From assembly GCA_016207445.1 (NCBI GenBank), contig JACQPS010000047.1, positions 1 through 24,070 on the forward strand: DNA of 24,070 nucleotides. Direction: 5' to 3'. This DNA is from Gemmatimonadota bacterium (GTDB lineage Bacteria > Gemmatimonadota > Gemmatimonadetes > Longimicrobiales > RSA9). The first letter of the stretch is position 1, and each line of letters begins with the position of its first letter. Position numbers and translations under genes: made by a program. Under the pieces are notes generated by a model, which saw only the letters and a program-made list of their open reading frames with translations, was not told the origin of the DNA and made no database searches. Shown one piece after another: positions 7,695 through 14,917 of the stretch.

Positions 7695-9374
7695 ATGGAA
7701 AGGCTGGAGCGGGGCGTGGCCGCAGTGCGTCTGGAGGTTTACCGTCATCTGTTTACCGCCCTGGCGGAGGAGATGGGAGCGGCGCTGCGACGGTCGGCGC
7801 ATTCCCCCAACATCAAGGAGCGGCGGGACTACTCATGCGCGCTCTTCGACGGGGCCGGGCGCGTGGTCGCGCAGGGCGACCACATGCCGGTGCACCTGGG
7901 GGCGCTGCCGCTGAGCGTCGCCGCAGTGCTGGAAGAGCTGGGTCCGCTGGGTCCTGGCGATATCGCGGCGCTGAACGATCCTTTCCGGGGCGGAACGCAT
8001 CTGCCGGACATCACGCTGGTATCGGGTGTGTGGCTGCAACCCGATCCCGATCCCGATCCCGATCCCGATCCCGTTCGCGGCCGCCGCAAGGCGGGATCGG
8101 GATCGGGTTCGGGATGGGGAACGGAAAGGGGCCGGCCGCTGGCCTACCTCGCCGCGCGTGCGCACCACGCGGACGTCGGCGGGATGGCGCCGGGGTCGAT
8201 GCCGCTGGCGCGCGAGCTCTACCAGGAAGGGCTGGTGATCCCGCCGATCCGTCTGTACGCACGTGGGCGACGGGCGGAGGCGGCATGGCGGCTGATCCTG
8301 GCGAACGTGCGCACGCCAGCGGAGCGCGCCGGCGACCTGGCCGGCCAGGTGGCGGCGCTGGCGACGGGCGAGCGGCGGCTGCGAGAGCTGGTCGCGCGGC
8401 GGGGGGTACGCGAGGTGCGCGCGGCGATGGCGTCGCTGCTGGAGTACGCCGACCGGCTGGTGCGCGCGGGTATCGCGCGCATCCCCGCGGGCGTGTACGA
8501 GGCGGAGGATTTCCTGGACGACGACGGTTTCGGCTCGGGGCCGCTCCGGGTCCGCGTGCGCGTGACCGTCCGGCGCGGGGAGCTGCACGTGGATTTCACG
8601 GGCACCGCGCCGCAGACGGAGGGCGGGGTCAACGCGGTGGCCGCGATCACCACGTCGTGCGCGCGTTACGTGCTGCGCTGCGTGGTGGAGGCGCTGCTGG
8701 AGCAGCCGCTGCCGGCCGGCGGCGGCGAGATGCGCGCGCTGCGACTGGTGCTGCCACCTGGTTCGCTGGTCGCGGCGCGCGCGCCCGCGAGTGTCGCGGG
8801 TGGCAACGTGGAAACCTCGCAGCGCATCACGGATGTGCTCTTCGCAGCCCTCGCCCAGGCCCTTCCCGAGCTGATCCCCGCGCAGTCGCAGGGCACGATG
8901 AACAATCTGACGGCGGGCGGGGTGGATCCGCGCACGGGCCAGCCGTTCGCCTACTACGAGACCGTGGGCGGCGGCATGGGTGCGGGGCCGCAGGGGCCCG
9001 GCCTCTCCGGTGTGCACGTGCACATGACCAACTCGCTCAACACCCCGATCGAAGCGCTCGAGCACGCCTACCCGCTGCGCGTGCGGCGCTACCAGCTCCG
9101 CCGCGGCACCGGCGGCGCCGGCCGGCACCGCGGCGGGGACGGCCTCCGCCGCGACGTGGAGCTACTGTGCGACGCCGACGTGAGCCTGCTCACCGAGCGG
9201 CGCGCCCGCCCACCCGCGGGGGCCGCCGGCGGCGGGCCGGGGGCCACGGGATCCAACGTGCTGATCCGGGGCGGCCGGGAACACGAGTTGCCCGCCAAGA
9301 CCACGTTGCAGTCACGGGCGGGGGACATCATCTCGATCAGGACGCCGGGGGGTGGGGGATGGGGGGTACCGTGA
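7695..9374 (+). CDS. hyuB: Hydantoinase B / oxoprolinase family protein
   Basis: The product is about 559 residues and matches the HyuB family along its length: ALRRSAHSPNIKERRDYSCALFD near the N-terminus, GDHMPVHLGALPLSV, LNDPFRGGTHLPDITLV, RAHHADVGG, and late TNSLNTPIEALEHAYPLRV and LLTERRARPPAG. HyuB proteins work with HyuA in ATP-dependent hydrolysis of hydantoins, 5-oxoproline or related cyclic amides. No hyuA is next to it here, so the partner is elsewhere or the protein acts differently. About 30 extra residues (PDPDPDPDPDP then a Gly/Ser stretch) are inserted between LPDITLVSGVWLQ and RPLAYLAARAHH. The insert comes from a hexamer palindrome. ATG 7695 is preferred to GTG 7692. The ribosome-binding site is weak and the mRNA may be nearly leaderless. 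Confidence 0.92.
   Translation: MERLERGVAAVRLEVYRHLFTALAEEMGAALRRSAHSPNIKERRDYSCALFDGAGRVVAQGDHMPVHLGALPLSVAAVLEELGPLGPGDIAALNDPFRGGTHLPDITLVSGVWLQPDPDPDPDPDPVRGRRKAGSGSGSGWGTERGRPLAYLAARAHHADVGGMAPGSMPLARELYQEGLVIPPIRLYARGRRAEAAWRLILANVRTPAERAGDLAGQVAALATGERRLRELVARRGVREVRAAMASLLEYADRLVRAGIARIPAGVYEAEDFLDDDGFGSGPLRVRVRVTVRRGELHVDFTGTAPQTEGGVNAVAAITTSCARYVLRCVVEALLEQPLPAGGGEMRALRLVLPPGSLVAARAPASVAGGNVETSQRITDVLFAALAQALPELIPAQSQGTMNNLTAGGVDPRTGQPFAYYETVGGGMGAGPQGPGLSGVHVHMTNSLNTPIEALEHAYPLRVRRYQLRRGTGGAGRHRGGDGLRRDVELLCDADVSLLTERRARPPAGAAGGGPGATGSNVLIRGGREHELPAKTTLQSRAGDIISIRTPGGGGWGVP
8040..8116. repeat. Hexamer palindrome inside hyuB
   Basis: There are five perfect tandem GATCCC units (8043-8072). 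After about 20 bases come four units in the opposite sense, GGGATC, GGGATC, GGGTTC, GGGATG (8093-8116). Together they form a long imperfect hairpin. It is read in frame as Pro-Asp repeats and then Gly-Ser repeats. The unit resembles the GGGATC core of repeat family B at 7242-7289. Confidence 0.85.
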
Positions 9375-9386
9375 AGATCTTCGTCC

Positions 9387-9478
9387 GACGCGGCGACACG
9401 GCGACGCGGTGACACGGTGACACGGCGATCGGGCGTTCGCCACCTCGCCGCGTCGCCGCGTCTGCGCGTCGCCGCGTC
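9387..9478. repeat. Palindromic repeat family A, expanded copy
   Basis: The left side holds GACGCGGCGA (9387-9396), followed by variants of an 8-base unit (GACACGGC, GACGCGGT, GACACGGT, GACACGGC). The right side holds three copies of the complement TCGCCGCGTC (9445-9454, 9453-9462, 9469-9478). The whole can fold into a long imperfect hairpin. It fills the gap between hyuB and the next gene. Confidence 0.75.
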
Positions 9479-9490
9479 GAATCTGTAGAC

Positions 9491-10234
9491 GTGGACATCG
9501 ATCGGCGATACACCGAGCTCGGCGAATTCCGCATTCACTCGCTGCACACCGGCCGGGGCGCGCCCGTCGTGCTGCTGCACGGCCTCTCCGGCTCGCACCG
9601 CTGGTGGCGGCTCGCGCTGCCGCCGCTGGCCGAGCACTTCCGCGTACACATTCCGGAGCTCGTGGGATTCGGCGGCAGCCGGCCAGCGGCGCGGCAGCCG
9701 AGCATCCCGGAGATGGCGGGGGTGCTGGCCGGCTGGCTGGACGCGCTCGAGCTCGAGCGGCCGCACGTGGTCGGGCATTCGATGGGCGGGCAGATCTCGA
9801 TCCACGTGGCGGCGCGCCGGCCCGAGCGCGTCGACCGACTGGTGCTCGCGAACGCGGCGGGGATCCCACGCGACTTTTCGCTGCCGGAGCTCGCGCGCCT
9901 GCTCGCGGAGCTGATGCCTCCGCGCGCCTGGGGCGCACCCGAGTTCCTCCCCACCATCGCGTTCGACGCGCTGCGCGCCGGCCCGCGCGTGCTCTGGAGC
10001 GCCGCGCGGCACCTGCTCCAGGATGACGTGCGGCCGCTCCTGCCCAGCATCGTCGCGCCCACGTTGCTGATCTGGGGCGAGCTGGACCCGCTCATCCCGC
10101 TCGAGCACGCGCGCCTCTTCCAGGAGCAAATCCCGAACGCGCGCCTCTTGATCCTGCCGGACGCCGCCCATACACCGATGGCCGACCGGTCGCGCGACTT
10201 CGCCGAGGCTGTCATCGCATTCCTGCGCGAGTGA
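9491..10234 (+). CDS. Alpha/beta-fold hydrolase (first of a pair)
   Basis: The product is 247 residues with a complete alpha/beta hydrolase core. An oxyanion-hole motif LLHGLSGS (about 28-35) is followed by the nucleophile elbow GHSMGG (Ser 97), the acid in WGELDPLIP (Asp 199) and the catalytic His in DAAHTPM (His 227). The substrate cannot be read from the sequence; esters, lactones or C-C bonds are all possible. There is no signal peptide, so it is cytoplasmic. GTG 9491 is used as the start; it follows the family A repeat directly and has no good ribosome-binding site. Its stop overlaps the next gene (TGATG), so the two are translationally coupled. Confidence 0.9.
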   Translation: MDIDRRYTELGEFRIHSLHTGRGAPVVLLHGLSGSHRWWRLALPPLAEHFRVHIPELVGFGGSRPAARQPSIPEMAGVLAGWLDALELERPHVVGHSMGGQISIHVAARRPERVDRLVLANAAGIPRDFSLPELARLLAELMPPRAWGAPEFLPTIAFDALRAGPRVLWSAARHLLQDDVRPLLPSIVAPTLLIWGELDPLIPLEHARLFQEQIPNARLLILPDAAHTPMADRSRDFAEAVIAFLRE

Positions 10235-10986
10235 TGGCCGGGCGCGAGAGGTGGCTCGAGGTCGCCGGACGGCGGGTGCGCTACCGCGAGGCGGGCGGCG
10301 GCGTCGTCGTCGTCGTGGTCGTGCCGGGACTGGGATTGTCCTGCGACTTCTACCGCGCGGCCTACGCCGCCCTCGCCACGGCCGGCCTGCGGGTGCTCGT
10401 GCCGGACCTCCCCGGCTTCGGCAAGAGCGCGGGGCCGCGTCTCGGGCTCACGGTCGAGCAGACGGCGCGCTGGCTCCTGGCCTTCGCCGGCGCGCTCGGC
10501 CTGGGGCGCGCGGCCTGGATCGGCCATTCGCTGGGTGCACAACCGGCCATGCAGCTCGCGGCGGACCACCCCGCGCGCGCCCGCGCGCTCGTGCTGGCCG
10601 CGCCCACCGGCGCGCCCGCGCGCCGACGCCTGCTGCGGCAGGCGTCCGGGCTCGTGCTCGACATCGGCCGAGAGCCGCTCGCACTCGTTCCCGCTGTCGC
10701 GCGCGAGTACCTGCGCACCACTCCCTGGGCCTACCTGGGCACCTGGCTCAAGGCCGCCCGTCACGACCCCGCCGACACCGCACGCCGCATCCGCTGCCCC
10801 ACGCTGCTCGTGCGCGGGCGCGGCGATCCGATCGTGCGGCCCGACTTCCTCGAGCTGCTGCGCCAGCGCATCCCGGACGCGCACGTCCGCGCCGTGCCCG
10901 GGGGGGCGCATAGCCTCGTGTTCCGCCGGCCGGAGGAGTTCTATGCGCTGGTGGTGGAGTTCCTGCGCGTGCACGGCCGGGACTGA
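10234..10986 (+). CDS. Alpha/beta-fold hydrolase (second of a pair)
   Basis: The product is 250 residues from ATG 10234; a GTG at 10231 is also possible. Triad candidates are GHSLGA (Ser 99), RGDPIV (Asp 198) and GGAHSLVF (His 226). At the strand before the oxyanion hole the usual HG is replaced by PGLG. That strand is a run of seven valines encoded by near-identical GTC/GTG codons (10303-10323). It is a cytoplasmic enzyme of unknown substrate. It overlaps the first hydrolase by one base, and the pair may have arisen by duplication. The PTLLxxGxxDPxxP region is similar in both. A terminator-like hairpin follows 24 bases after the stop. Confidence 0.88.
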   Translation: MAGRERWLEVAGRRVRYREAGGGVVVVVVVPGLGLSCDFYRAAYAALATAGLRVLVPDLPGFGKSAGPRLGLTVEQTARWLLAFAGALGLGRAAWIGHSLGAQPAMQLAADHPARARALVLAAPTGAPARRRLLRQASGLVLDIGREPLALVPAVAREYLRTTPWAYLGTWLKAARHDPADTARRIRCPTLLVRGRGDPIVRPDFLELLRQRIPDAHVRAVPGGAHSLVFRRPEEFYALVVEFLRVHGRD

Positions 10987-11009
10987 CCATTCGGCGAGAT
11001 GAAGTAAAA

Positions 11010-11032
11010 GGGGCACCCTTCACGGGTGCCCC
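11010..11032 (-). terminator. Rho-independent terminator between convergent genes
   Basis: GGGGCACCC (11010-11018), loop TTCAC, GGGTGCCCC (11024-11032). On the minus strand the stem is followed by TTTTACTT, giving a proper T-tail for the lipoprotein gene ending at 11062. On the plus strand the tail is weak, but the stem may still end the hydrolase transcript. Confidence 0.85.
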
Positions 11033-11061
11033 TATGTGATGCCGACCGCGGGCAAAATCGA

Positions 11062-11682
11062 TTACATCTTCTTCTCCAGCGGTACCATCACGTGCACGTA
11101 ATCCGTGCCCTTCCACATCACCCACGGGCCGCCGCTCGCCGGGTCCGTCGTCATACCCTCGAGCGACTTCGCGTCCGGCACGATCACCATCACGTGTGGC
11201 GGGCCCTGGCCCCACTGGTTCTCCGGCGTCGCCGCCGTCGCGTACGGATCCACGTTCGAGCCCTCGCCGCCGCCCGCCACCATGTAGCCGATCCCCACCG
11301 ACTTGAACGTCGGCTTCTTCTTGTTCATCCAGGCGTCCGCCCAGTTCTGCCACGACGCGTCCAGGCACATCGGATCGGGATCGCCCTTCGTCGACGGATG
11401 ATCCGGCATGCACATCCAGCCGTTCGTGCCCTTGCGCAGCTCCGTCATCGCCGCGCCTTCCGACGCCGGCCAGTCCATGATCGTCGCGTTCGCGCCGATC
11501 GACGCCGGCGCCGCGCTCATCGCGCTCTCCATCTTCCACTCCGGCGTGCCGGGCGCTGGACCTCCCATCGCCATCGGCTCCTCGGCCGCCGCGGCTCCCT
11601 GCTCGCCCTCCGCCGCCTGCTCGGTCCGTTGACACGCGACCAGCACCAGCGACAGCACGGCCAGCGTCAACACACGGGACAT
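11062..11682 (-). CDS. Uncharacterised lipoprotein
   Basis: The product is 206 residues. The N-terminus MSRVLTLAVLSLVLVAC is a lipoprotein signal peptide with lipobox LVAC, so the mature protein should be lipid-anchored at Cys 17. The start is ATG at 11680-11682, with GGAGGGG just upstream; the frame is open further 5' but without support. The mature part is Met- and Trp-rich, with blocks such as IMDWPASEG, GTNGWMCMPDHPS, DPMCLDASWQNWADAWM, PHVMVIVPD and GGPWVMWKGT. Two cysteines (about 114 and 128) could form a disulfide. I do not recognise a characterised family. It is preceded by a 185-base leader and ends at a terminator, so it is probably transcribed alone. Confidence 0.85.
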   Translation of the reverse strand: MSRVLTLAVLSLVLVACQRTEQAAEGEQGAAAAEEPMAMGGPAPGTPEWKMESAMSAAPASIGANATIMDWPASEGAAMTELRKGTNGWMCMPDHPSTKGDPDPMCLDASWQNWADAWMNKKKPTFKSVGIGYMVAGGGEGSNVDPYATAATPENQWGQGPPHVMVIVPDAKSLEGMTTDPASGGPWVMWKGTDYVHVMVPLEKKM

Positions 11683-11867
11683 ACGCCCCTCCGGGATTGT
11701 GAGGTGTTTTTTGCGGGCCTTGGCCCGGAACCGGGCCGGCCGGCGCGGGGGCGGCGCGAGCGCTCGCTCGTGCCGTTCAGTTATTCCGAACCCTGTATTT
11801 TGCGCGTGCTCCGGTCCGCCGTCCAATGCTGGTCCTTCAGGAACACACGTTTGAAATATACCGACGG

Positions 11868-12248
11868 TTACTTCTTCTGCTCCGCCGCGGCCTTCTCCTC
11901 CGCCCGGGACTTCTCCTCCGCCAACACCGAGCGTCCCTCCAGCTCGAGCTGGAACTTGAGCGAGCCGACGCCCTCGCGCAGGATGCGGGCCTTGGTGTTG
12001 GGCGCGGCGCCCCGACCGGCGGCGATCTCGAGGCCGCCGGCGAGCTGAGACATGGCGTCGAAGCCGGCGCCCATGAAGGCGCGTTTCAGCTCGGCCATGG
12101 CGCGCTTGATGGGGAGGGCGAGGGCGTCATGTCCGGCCTTGGCGGTGGCGAACTGCTCGACCAGGCCGTGCACGCGGGCCACCTTCTGTGACAGCAGGTC
12201 GATGGCGGCCATTTTGACTTGCGCGCGGGGGCTGAGCTTGCCGGCCAT
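11868..12248 (-). CDS. Small helical protein of unknown function
   Basis: The product is 126 residues, nearly all helix, ending in a highly charged coiled-coil-like tail (LAEEKSRAEEKAAAEQKK). The body is amphipathic (AAIDLLSQKVARVHGLVEQFA, AMAELKRAFMGAGFDAMSQLAGGLEIAAG). There is no signal peptide or membrane segment. The size and helical style recall phasin-like or structural proteins, but I see no defining motif. The ATG at 12246-12248 has only a weak purine stretch upstream (GAAAAG). The family B repeat array lies within its leader, and a TATTTA on the minus strand near 12302-12307 could be its -10. Confidence 0.7.
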   Translation of the reverse strand: MAGKLSPRAQVKMAAIDLLSQKVARVHGLVEQFATAKAGHDALALPIKRAMAELKRAFMGAGFDAMSQLAGGLEIAAGRGAAPNTKARILREGVGSLKFQLELEGRSVLAEEKSRAEEKAAAEQKK

Positions 12249-12261
12249 CTTTTCGGGGACA

Positions 12262-12289
12262 GGGGTCAGGGGTCAGGGTCAGGGATCAG
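12262..12289. repeat. Repeat family B, direct array
   Basis: Four near-identical units in a row, GGGGTCA, GGGGTCA, GGGTCA and GGGATCA, then GCC. The unit is the one found as an inverted pair at 7242-7289. Here it occupies the leader of the helical-protein gene. It sits at one end of the decayed histidine-kinase segment. Confidence 0.7.
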
Positions 12290-12347
12290 CCGGTGCTCCG
12301 CTTAAATAGGGCACGTCGGCGGTGTTCGCAAGTTCAGGGGAAGGACT

Positions 12348-12525
12348 GTGCCCCGTGATCGCGTTCAGCGGCGTGCGCAGCTCGTGCGAGACGGTGGCGA
12401 GGAAGTCGGCCGTCGCCCGGATCGCCTGCGGGCATCAGAATGGAATGCGACGCGGGCGGGACGAGCTCGACCAGGGCCGCCGCTGCGAGGGTAACCAGCG
12501 GGGATGCGGCGAGCGCGAGAATTCG
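12348..12525 (-). pseudogene. Histidine kinase relic
   Basis: This is a 313-base stretch (12249-12561) without an intact gene. On the minus strand, 12425-12348 translates to AIRATADFLATVSHELRTPL and then NAITGH. This is an unmistakable dimerisation/phosphoacceptor H-box of a sensor histidine kinase, with the His codon at 12384-12386. A TGA lies 3 codons upstream in that frame. The next frame, 12525-12427, reads RILALAASPLVTLAAAALVELV, a hydrophobic helix that could be part of the kinase's N-terminal membrane region. The downstream kinase domain is missing. I infer a sensor kinase gene reduced by deletion and frameshift. Repeat family A flanks it on one side (12523-12548) and family B on the other (12262-12289). 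Confidence 0.75.
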
Positions 12526-12548
12526 CCGCGTCGCCGCGTCGCCGTGTC
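12523..12548. repeat. Repeat family A, one-sided array
   Basis: Three overlapping copies of TCGCCGCGTC or a one-base variant lie at 12523-12532, 12531-12540 and 12539-12548, with a period of 8 bases. Only one orientation is present here, unlike the palindromic copies at 3414-3447 and 9387-9478. It starts 14 bases downstream of the FtsH stop codon. Confidence 0.65.
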
Positions 12549-12561
12549 GAGTGTCGCGCCT

Positions 12562-14514
12562 TCAGGCGGCCGGAACCGCCGCCGGGGCGACGCCGTGCAC
12601 CGCGAGCAGGCGGCGCACCTCGTCGCCCTCGAGCGTCTTGCGCTCGAGCAGCGCCGCGGCCAGCGCCTCGAGCGCGGGCCGGTGTGACGCGAGGGTCGCG
12701 CGCGCGCGGTCGTACAGGCGCTGGAGCAGGGCCCGCACGTCCTCATCCATACGCGCGTGGGCCTCGGCGCTGGGCGGACCGACCTGCTCGTCCAGCACGA
12801 TGAGCCCGGTCGCATCGCCCATTCCCAGGCGGTAGACCATGGTGCGCGCGATGCGGTTCACGTAGACGAGGTCGCTCTCGGCGCCGCCCGTCACCTGCTC
12901 GGCACCGCAGAGCAGCTCCTCGGCCGCGCGGCCGCCGAGTCCCTTCAGGATCTGCGCCTCGAGGTAGCGCCGCGAGTGGAGGTGGCGGTCATCCTCCGGC
13001 GCGAAGTGCGCGACGCCCATGGCCTGCCCGCGCGGCTCGATCGTGACCTTGTGCAGCGGGTCCTCGGGGCAGAACAGCACGCCGAGCAGTGCGTGCCCGG
13101 CCTCGTGAACCGCGACGACGCGCCACTCCTCCTCCGGCGCCTGGAAGCCGGACCGCTCGCGCCCGAGCAGCACGCGGTCGCGCGCAGCCTCGAAGTGCCG
13201 CCAGTGCAGCTTCTGTGCACCATCGCGCACCGCCGCGATCGCCGCCTCGTTCAGCAGGTTCGCCAGGTCGGCGCCGCTCGCGCCGGGCGTGAGCCGCGCG
13301 AGGCGGCGCAGGTGCTCCGGGTGCTCGAGCGGCACGTATCGCCGCTCCGCGTGCAGCCGCAGGATCGCCTCGCGGCCGTCCGCGGTCGGCAGCCCGATGG
13401 TGAGCGTGCGGTCGAAGCGGCCCGGGCGGCGCAGCGCGGGATCCAGGTCCTCGGGGCGGTTGGTCGCGCCGATCACGACCACGCCGTCCGACGGCGCGAA
13501 GCCATCCATCTCGACCAGCAGCTGGTTGAGCGTGCGATCGTCCTCGCCGTGCGAGCGGCCTCTCCCGCGCGCGCCGCCCAGGGAGTCCAGCTCATCAATA
13601 AAGACGACGCCGCCCTGCTTCCTCGCCCGGCGGAACAGGCTTCGGATCCGGTGCGCGCCCAGTCCGACGATGAAGCCGGTGACCTCCGAGCCCGACAGGT
13701 GGAAGAATGGCACGCCCGCCTCACCCGCGACGGCGCGCGCGAGAAGCGTCTTGCCGGTGCCGGGCGGGCCGATCAGGAGCACGCCCTTCGGCACACGCGC
13801 GCCCAGCGCCGCGAACGCGGCCGGCCGCTGGAGGAAGTGCACCAGCTCGCGCAGCTCCTCCGCCGCGCCCTGCGTGCCAGCCACGTCGGCGAAGGTGGTG
13901 GGCGAGGTGCGGACGCGCCGGCCAACGCCCAGTGCGCCGCCCCTGTCCTTCAGCCCGGCGAGCAGCATGTACAGAACGCCGCCGATGAGGAGCAGCTCGA
14001 GCGCGAGCGCGACCGACTGACGACGCGCCGCGGGATTCGAGGGTGCGGCGAAGCGCACGATCGCCCCGCTTTTCTCGGCACGCTCGATGAGCACATCGGC
14101 TTCGGTCAGCGGATAAACGACCTCGAAGCGCGCGTCCGTGGCCGGCCTGGCAGGCGCGAAGATGCCGCGCACACCCGTGCCCGGCTCGATCGTGAGCTCG
14201 GCAATGCGCCGCGTCTCCAGCGCGCGCAGAAGCTCGGTGTACGTCAGCGACTGCGGGCGCGCGCGCGTCGCGAGCACGGTCACCAGGGCCGCGGCCGCGA
14301 CGAGGGTCGCCGCAGCGACCAGCACCAGCGTGCGGCGAGCGGCGGCGAGCGAACGGGGGAGCGAGCGGCGGAGCGAGCGGCGGCGTGGCTTCCGGGGCTC
14401 GCGGGGGCCGGCAGCGTCCTGGGCCGGCGTCGTCGGCAACTGCTGCATGGCGTGCATGGGGTGCGTGTGGGTCAGGACGTCCTCGGACCCTGGTGGTACG
14501 CCCGACGCAAGCAT
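12562..14514 (-). CDS. ftsH: FtsH-family AAA+ zinc metalloprotease
   Basis: The product is about 650 residues. FtsH is a membrane-bound hexamer that unfolds and degrades membrane and regulatory proteins. It has an Arg-rich N-terminus, TM1 (about 62-84), a periplasmic domain and TM2 (about 168-186). The AAA+ domain has Walker A GPPGTGKT (Lys about 255), Walker B VVFIDELD and the second region of homology ATNRPEDLDPALRRPGRFDR. The peptidase has HEAGH (His 470, Glu 471, His 474) and a downstream Asp in GGAESDLVYVNRIAR, so it should be active. The pore loop is odd: SGSEVTGFIVGLGA replaces the usual SGSDFVEMFVGVGA. The long N-terminus before TM1 is also atypical. The start is uncertain; ATG 14514 is used, with GTG 14523 and ATG 14457 also possible and no good ribosome-binding site at any. 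This may be a paralogue of a housekeeping FtsH elsewhere. Confidence 0.93.
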   Translation of the reverse strand: MLASGVPPGSEDVLTHTHPMHAMQQLPTTPAQDAAGPREPRKPRRRSLRRSLPRSLAAARRTLVLVAAATLVAAAALVTVLATRARPQSLTYTELLRALETRRIAELTIEPGTGVRGIFAPARPATDARFEVVYPLTEADVLIERAEKSGAIVRFAAPSNPAARRQSVALALELLLIGGVLYMLLAGLKDRGGALGVGRRVRTSPTTFADVAGTQGAAEELRELVHFLQRPAAFAALGARVPKGVLLIGPPGTGKTLLARAVAGEAGVPFFHLSGSEVTGFIVGLGAHRIRSLFRRARKQGGVVFIDELDSLGGARGRGRSHGEDDRTLNQLLVEMDGFAPSDGVVVIGATNRPEDLDPALRRPGRFDRTLTIGLPTADGREAILRLHAERRYVPLEHPEHLRRLARLTPGASGADLANLLNEAAIAAVRDGAQKLHWRHFEAARDRVLLGRERSGFQAPEEEWRVVAVHEAGHALLGVLFCPEDPLHKVTIEPRGQAMGVAHFAPEDDRHLHSRRYLEAQILKGLGGRAAEELLCGAEQVTGGAESDLVYVNRIARTMVYRLGMGDATGLIVLDEQVGPPSAEAHARMDEDVRALLQRLYDRARATLASHRPALEALAAALLERKTLEGDEVRRLLAVHGVAPAAVPAA

Positions 14515-14580
14515 TTGTGCCACTGAAAGATGCAGCGGACTCCGGAGCCGGGGCCGAGCGCTCAGGCCTGCAGCGGAACC

Positions 14581-14721
14581 TCAGAACAGCAGTGACAGCA
14601 GCAGAATGAGCAGGATCAAGGTGATCAGGCCGCTCGGGAAGTAGCCCCACCCGCGGCTGTACGGCCACCTCGGCAGGCCCAGGATCCAGAAGACGATCAA
14701 CAGGACGATCAGCAGTTCCAT
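14581..14721 (-). CDS. DUF3309-like small membrane protein
   Basis: This is a 46-residue protein: a hydrophobic helix MELLIVLLIVFWILG, the conserved-looking loop LPRWPYSRGWGYFPSG, and a second helix LITLILLILLLSLLF. The WPYSRGWGYxPSG loop between two helices is the hallmark of DUF3309 proteins. GGGGGC lies 4-5 bases before the ATG at 14719-14721. The function is unknown; members are small inner-membrane peptides. It lies 66 bases upstream of ftsH in the same direction and may be co-transcribed. It is easily missed because a longer unrelated open frame covers it. Confidence 0.85.
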   Translation of the reverse strand: MELLIVLLIVFWILGLPRWPYSRGWGYFPSGLITLILLILLLSLLF

Positions 14722-14792
14722 GATGCCCCCAGGCCGGATCAACCCCGCGGCGCGGCGCGCACGCGTCACGGCCGTGCCGCGCAGGCTCGCAG

Positions 14793-14811
14793 CAAAAGGG
14801 TGCAGCTTTTG
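14793..14811. promoter_or_regulatory. Inverted repeat upstream of nitrilase (possible operator)
   Basis: CAAAAG (14793-14798) and CTTTTG (14806-14811) are exact complements around GGTGCAG. The arms are AT-rich in a GC-rich region and lie about 107 bases before the nitrilase start, within the divergent gap with the DUF3309 gene. The shape fits a dimeric regulator site. No regulator is adjacent. Confidence 0.3.
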
Positions 14812-14917
14812 TGCCGACCAGGACGCCGCGCCGTTCGATCCCGGTGAACCCGGGTGCAAGGTGGACGGCGCACCGGCCGCCGGGCTACTTTGGCGGCGCA
14901 CGTCACGGGAGCAAGCC

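Noticed and set aside
9387..9478. Possible CRISPR array
   Set aside because: The units are about 8 bases, contiguous and palindromic, with no unique spacers. No cas gene is present.
11711..11737. GC palindrome next to a run of T as a terminator
   Set aside because: GGCCCGG and CCGGGCC are separated by only two bases, and the T-run is on the wrong side for either strand to form a standard terminator. It may be leader structure of the lipoprotein mRNA, but nothing firm supports that.
12757..14526. Plus-strand open frame of about 589 codons over ftsH
   Set aside because: It is antisense to FtsH with Walker and HEAGH motifs. It has no recognisable motif of its own.
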